Origin: DAOTTI01 sp034437795
GTDB taxonomy: Bacteria > Chloroflexota > UBA11872 > UBA12225
Direction of reading: 5' to 3'
DNA: 6,854 nucleotides
Assembly (NCBI GenBank): GCA_034437795.1
Contig: DAOTTI010000222.1
Coordinates: 1-6,854, forward strand
In this document: in pieces, positions 5,523 through 6,854 of the stretch
How positions within the stretch are numbered: the stretch's first letter is position 1
Layout: every line of letters starts with the position of its first letter
Translations under genes and position numbers: made by a program
The notes under the pieces: model-generated
The model's input: the letters and a program-made list of their open reading frames with translations, nothing else
Told to the model about the DNA's origin: nothing
Databases searched by the model: none

Positions 5523-6654
5523 TGGAGAGATGAGGTTCACCGGGGCAGTGGAAGACGGCGCAGACGCGCTCGGCCAGTTCGCGGGCGGGCAGCAGCCGGT
5601 TCGGCTCAACGACTTTGCGCTTGCCATGGACCCATTTGGGTTCGATGGGGTTCAACCACGGGCTCTTGATGGGGAGCAGGCAGGGGACGATGCGCACGCC
5701 TTGACGGATCTCGCGCACCCGCCGGTGGTGGGCACGGATCCAGTCCCGAACTGCTTTACTGAGGTGCCAGGAGGCATTGTCCCAGACCAGCAGCAGCGCC
5801 CGCTTGCCAGCAGTGGCGAGCTTGGCACAACTCCAGTCCAGGAACTGGGTGGTGACGCTGCTCACGGGGCGGCCATCGACGAAGCGCAGCCAGCTTTCCT
5901 CGTGCGGGTCCTGAGAGGGACCGCGGTCCCACCAGCGCAGGAGCAGGCCATAGCAGGCCAGCGCCTTGGGATCCGGGTCATCACGCGCGCCCGACTGTTC
6001 GACCAGCCGCAGTGGGTGGTCGGGCGTGGCCCAGGCATGCAGGGCGGGGTGGGCCAACCGGCTCCACCACCCCTCGTCTTCGAAGGCCAGCACCCACTCC
6101 GGGTGCGTCTGGGCCAGACGAATCCGGCGGGCGCGCGCTTTTTTCCGGCCGTACTCCGGATCAGGGCTGGTGATCCAGTCTTTGGCCCGCTGCCACCGCA
6201 CGCCCAGGCGCACCAGCGTGGCGCGGATCGTCTCGCCGGTGACCCGCTCCGACGTCAGCCCCTGCTCAAAGCTGATGTCGGCGGCTAACTCGAGCGTCCA
6301 CAGGCTGGTCGGCTTGCCAAACGTACGCGGACCCTGGTGCCGCAGCGCCTTCAGGGACCCGGCCTGTGCGGCTGGAAACGCCACGTGGATGGTGTGCGGG
6401 CGCGAACTGCGCCGCTGCAGGCTGTCGCGCCCCCGCGCCTCGCAGGCGTCGAGCACCGCATGCACGTTGCGTTCGGTGCGTCCCACCCGCTTGGCGAGCA
6501 CCGGCACCGGCTCCCGCGCGGCGCTGCCCAGCACGAGCTGGCACCGCCGCAGCACGAACGCGTCGCGGCTGCGCAGGCCCGCCTCCAACGTGGCGCGCTC
6601 TTCAGGCGTTAGCGCACGAACAAAACGAGACGGTTTCACCCACAACACTACCAC
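5503..6654 (-). CDS. IS630-family transposase
   Basis: This DDE transposase cuts and pastes the IS630 element into TA sites. The open frame of 383 codons includes an N-terminal helix-turn-helix region (about 30-75: LAKRVGRTERNVHAVLDACE) and an RNase H-like catalytic core with Asp193 (LAFEDEGWW), Asp292 (LLVWDNASWH) and Glu338 (SPWLNPIEPKW), the expected DDE set. No stop or frameshift interrupts it. The start is uncertain: GTG 6654 is the most upstream codon, but GTG 6648 is better placed after GGAG (nine bases), and GTG 6639 gives MKPSRFVRALTPEER, which looks like the usual N-terminus. The length agrees with the longer IS630 members. The gene is probably functional. Confidence 0.9.
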   Translation of the reverse strand: MVVLWVKPSRFVRALTPEERATLEAGLRSRDAFVLRRCQLVLGSAAREPVPVLAKRVGRTERNVHAVLDACEARGRDSLQRRSSRPHTIHVAFPAAQAGSLKALRHQGPRTFGKPTSLWTLELAADISFEQGLTSERVTGETIRATLVRLGVRWQRAKDWITSPDPEYGRKKARARRIRLAQTHPEWVLAFEDEGWWSRLAHPALHAWATPDHPLRLVEQSGARDDPDPKALACYGLLLRWWDRGPSQDPHEESWLRFVDGRPVSSVTTQFLDWSCAKLATAGKRALLLVWDNASWHLSKAVRDWIRAHHRRVREIRQGVRIVPCLLPIKSPWLNPIEPKWVHGKRKVVEPNRLLPARELAERVCAVFHCPGEPHLSTPKTVA

Positions 6655-6657
6655 CCG

Positions 6658-6685
6658 CTCCGACCCACGTCCTCTGAGGGGGCAC
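6658..6685 (-). repeat. IS630 right terminal inverted repeat
   Basis: Reading inward on the minus strand it begins GTGCCCCCTCAGAGGAC and ends TCGGAG. It pairs with the left repeat at 5495-5522 and lies directly upstream of the transposase start, where the promoter must also sit. Confidence 0.75.
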
Positions 6686-6687
6686 TA

Positions 6688-6854
6688 GGTGCTGCTGGTG
6701 ACGGTGGAACGCGGACCGGGCAAGCTGCCGCTAGTGGCGCAATGGGGCGGCATCTCGCTCGCGCGAGGCACGCACGCAGTCCTCGACGACCAGCCCCCGC
6801 GCGTCTGGAACCCGCCTCCACGCGCTCGTGGGCCGCGCCGGAACGGCCGACCAG
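6688..6854 (+). pseudogene. Possible group II intron reverse transcriptase/maturase fragment (C-terminal part)
   Basis: The plus-strand frame starting just after the TA at the right end of the IS reads VLLVTVERGPGKLPLVAQWG, GISLARGTHAVLDDQPPRVW, then N. The block KxPLVAxWGGISLxRxxxAVLxDQPPxVWN resembles the region before the HNH nuclease domain of group II intron-encoded proteins. After VWN the expected RTELLxRLLAxxCELCG zinc/HNH segment does not follow (PPPRARGPRRNGRP instead), so the fragment is either frameshifted or joined to something else before the window ends. There is no reverse transcriptase palm motif (YADD) in the window. The call rests on one motif and should be treated as tentative. 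Confidence 0.5.

Larger units (their letters stand above)
5495..6685 (-). mobile_element. Complete IS630-family insertion sequence (1191 bp)
   Basis: The element is bounded by imperfect 28-bp terminal inverted repeats and flanked on both sides by the dinucleotide TA (5493-5494 and 6686-6687), the target duplicated by IS630/Tc1-mariner elements. It carries one intact minus-strand transposase gene that fills it nearly end to end, with the stop eight bases from the left end. It is the only undamaged mobile element in the window, so it is probably the most recent arrival. Confidence 0.85.

Noticed and set aside
5263..6288. Plus-strand open frame of 341 codons inside and left of the IS630 element
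   Set aside because: Antisense to the DDE transposase, with no recognisable domain.

Overview
This is a high-GC bacterial window, by eye about two-thirds G+C with strongly G/C-ending codons. Its gene content (a Tat-type sugar-binding lipoprotein, an FCD-type GntR regulator, a homodimeric-type pyruvate:ferredoxin oxidoreductase, many degraded transposases) would fit Chloroflexota or a similar high-GC soil or thermophilic lineage. The taxon is an inference; nothing here proves it.

Left third (1-2079): a graveyard of gene fragments placed end to end. In order: the N-proximal ATPase part of a BREX BrxL-like protein (minus strand, cut at about 300 and running off the left edge); the C-terminal part of an IS66-like transposase with two frameshifts and a nonsense codon; a catalytic-core fragment of a DDE integrase (minus); the N-terminal part of a second transposase that looks like the same family; a pyruvate:ferredoxin oxidoreductase pseudogene with two nonsense codons and a large internal deletion; and the N-terminus of a GMC oxidoreductase (minus) with a 7-base insertion. 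None of these can make a full product.

Centre (2191-4987, minus strand): the only region with conserved, functional-looking host genes. The order of transcription is a GntR/FadR-type regulator, an unrecognised gene (called gene X here) that needs one frameshift to be read through, and a family 1 extracellular solute-binding lipoprotein whose ATG overlaps the stop of gene X as ATGA. This looks like a small catabolite-responsive uptake operon, but no permease or ATPase genes are in the window. A 33-bp imperfect tandem repeat and a GTATAC-centred site precede the regulator gene.

Right third (5217-6854): the remnant of a glycosidase-type C-terminal domain (minus), then a complete IS630-family element (5495-6685) with an intact DDE transposase, imperfect 28-bp terminal inverted repeats and TA on both sides, then a short plus-strand fragment that resembles the C-terminal part of a group II intron reverse transcriptase/maturase.

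No rRNA, tRNA or CRISPR array was seen. The main message is a mosaic of truncated genes joined abruptly around one surviving operon. Several frameshifts are single extra bases, two of them in G runs, so some of the damage could be sequencing error, but the in-frame nonsense codons and the deletions indicate real decay.
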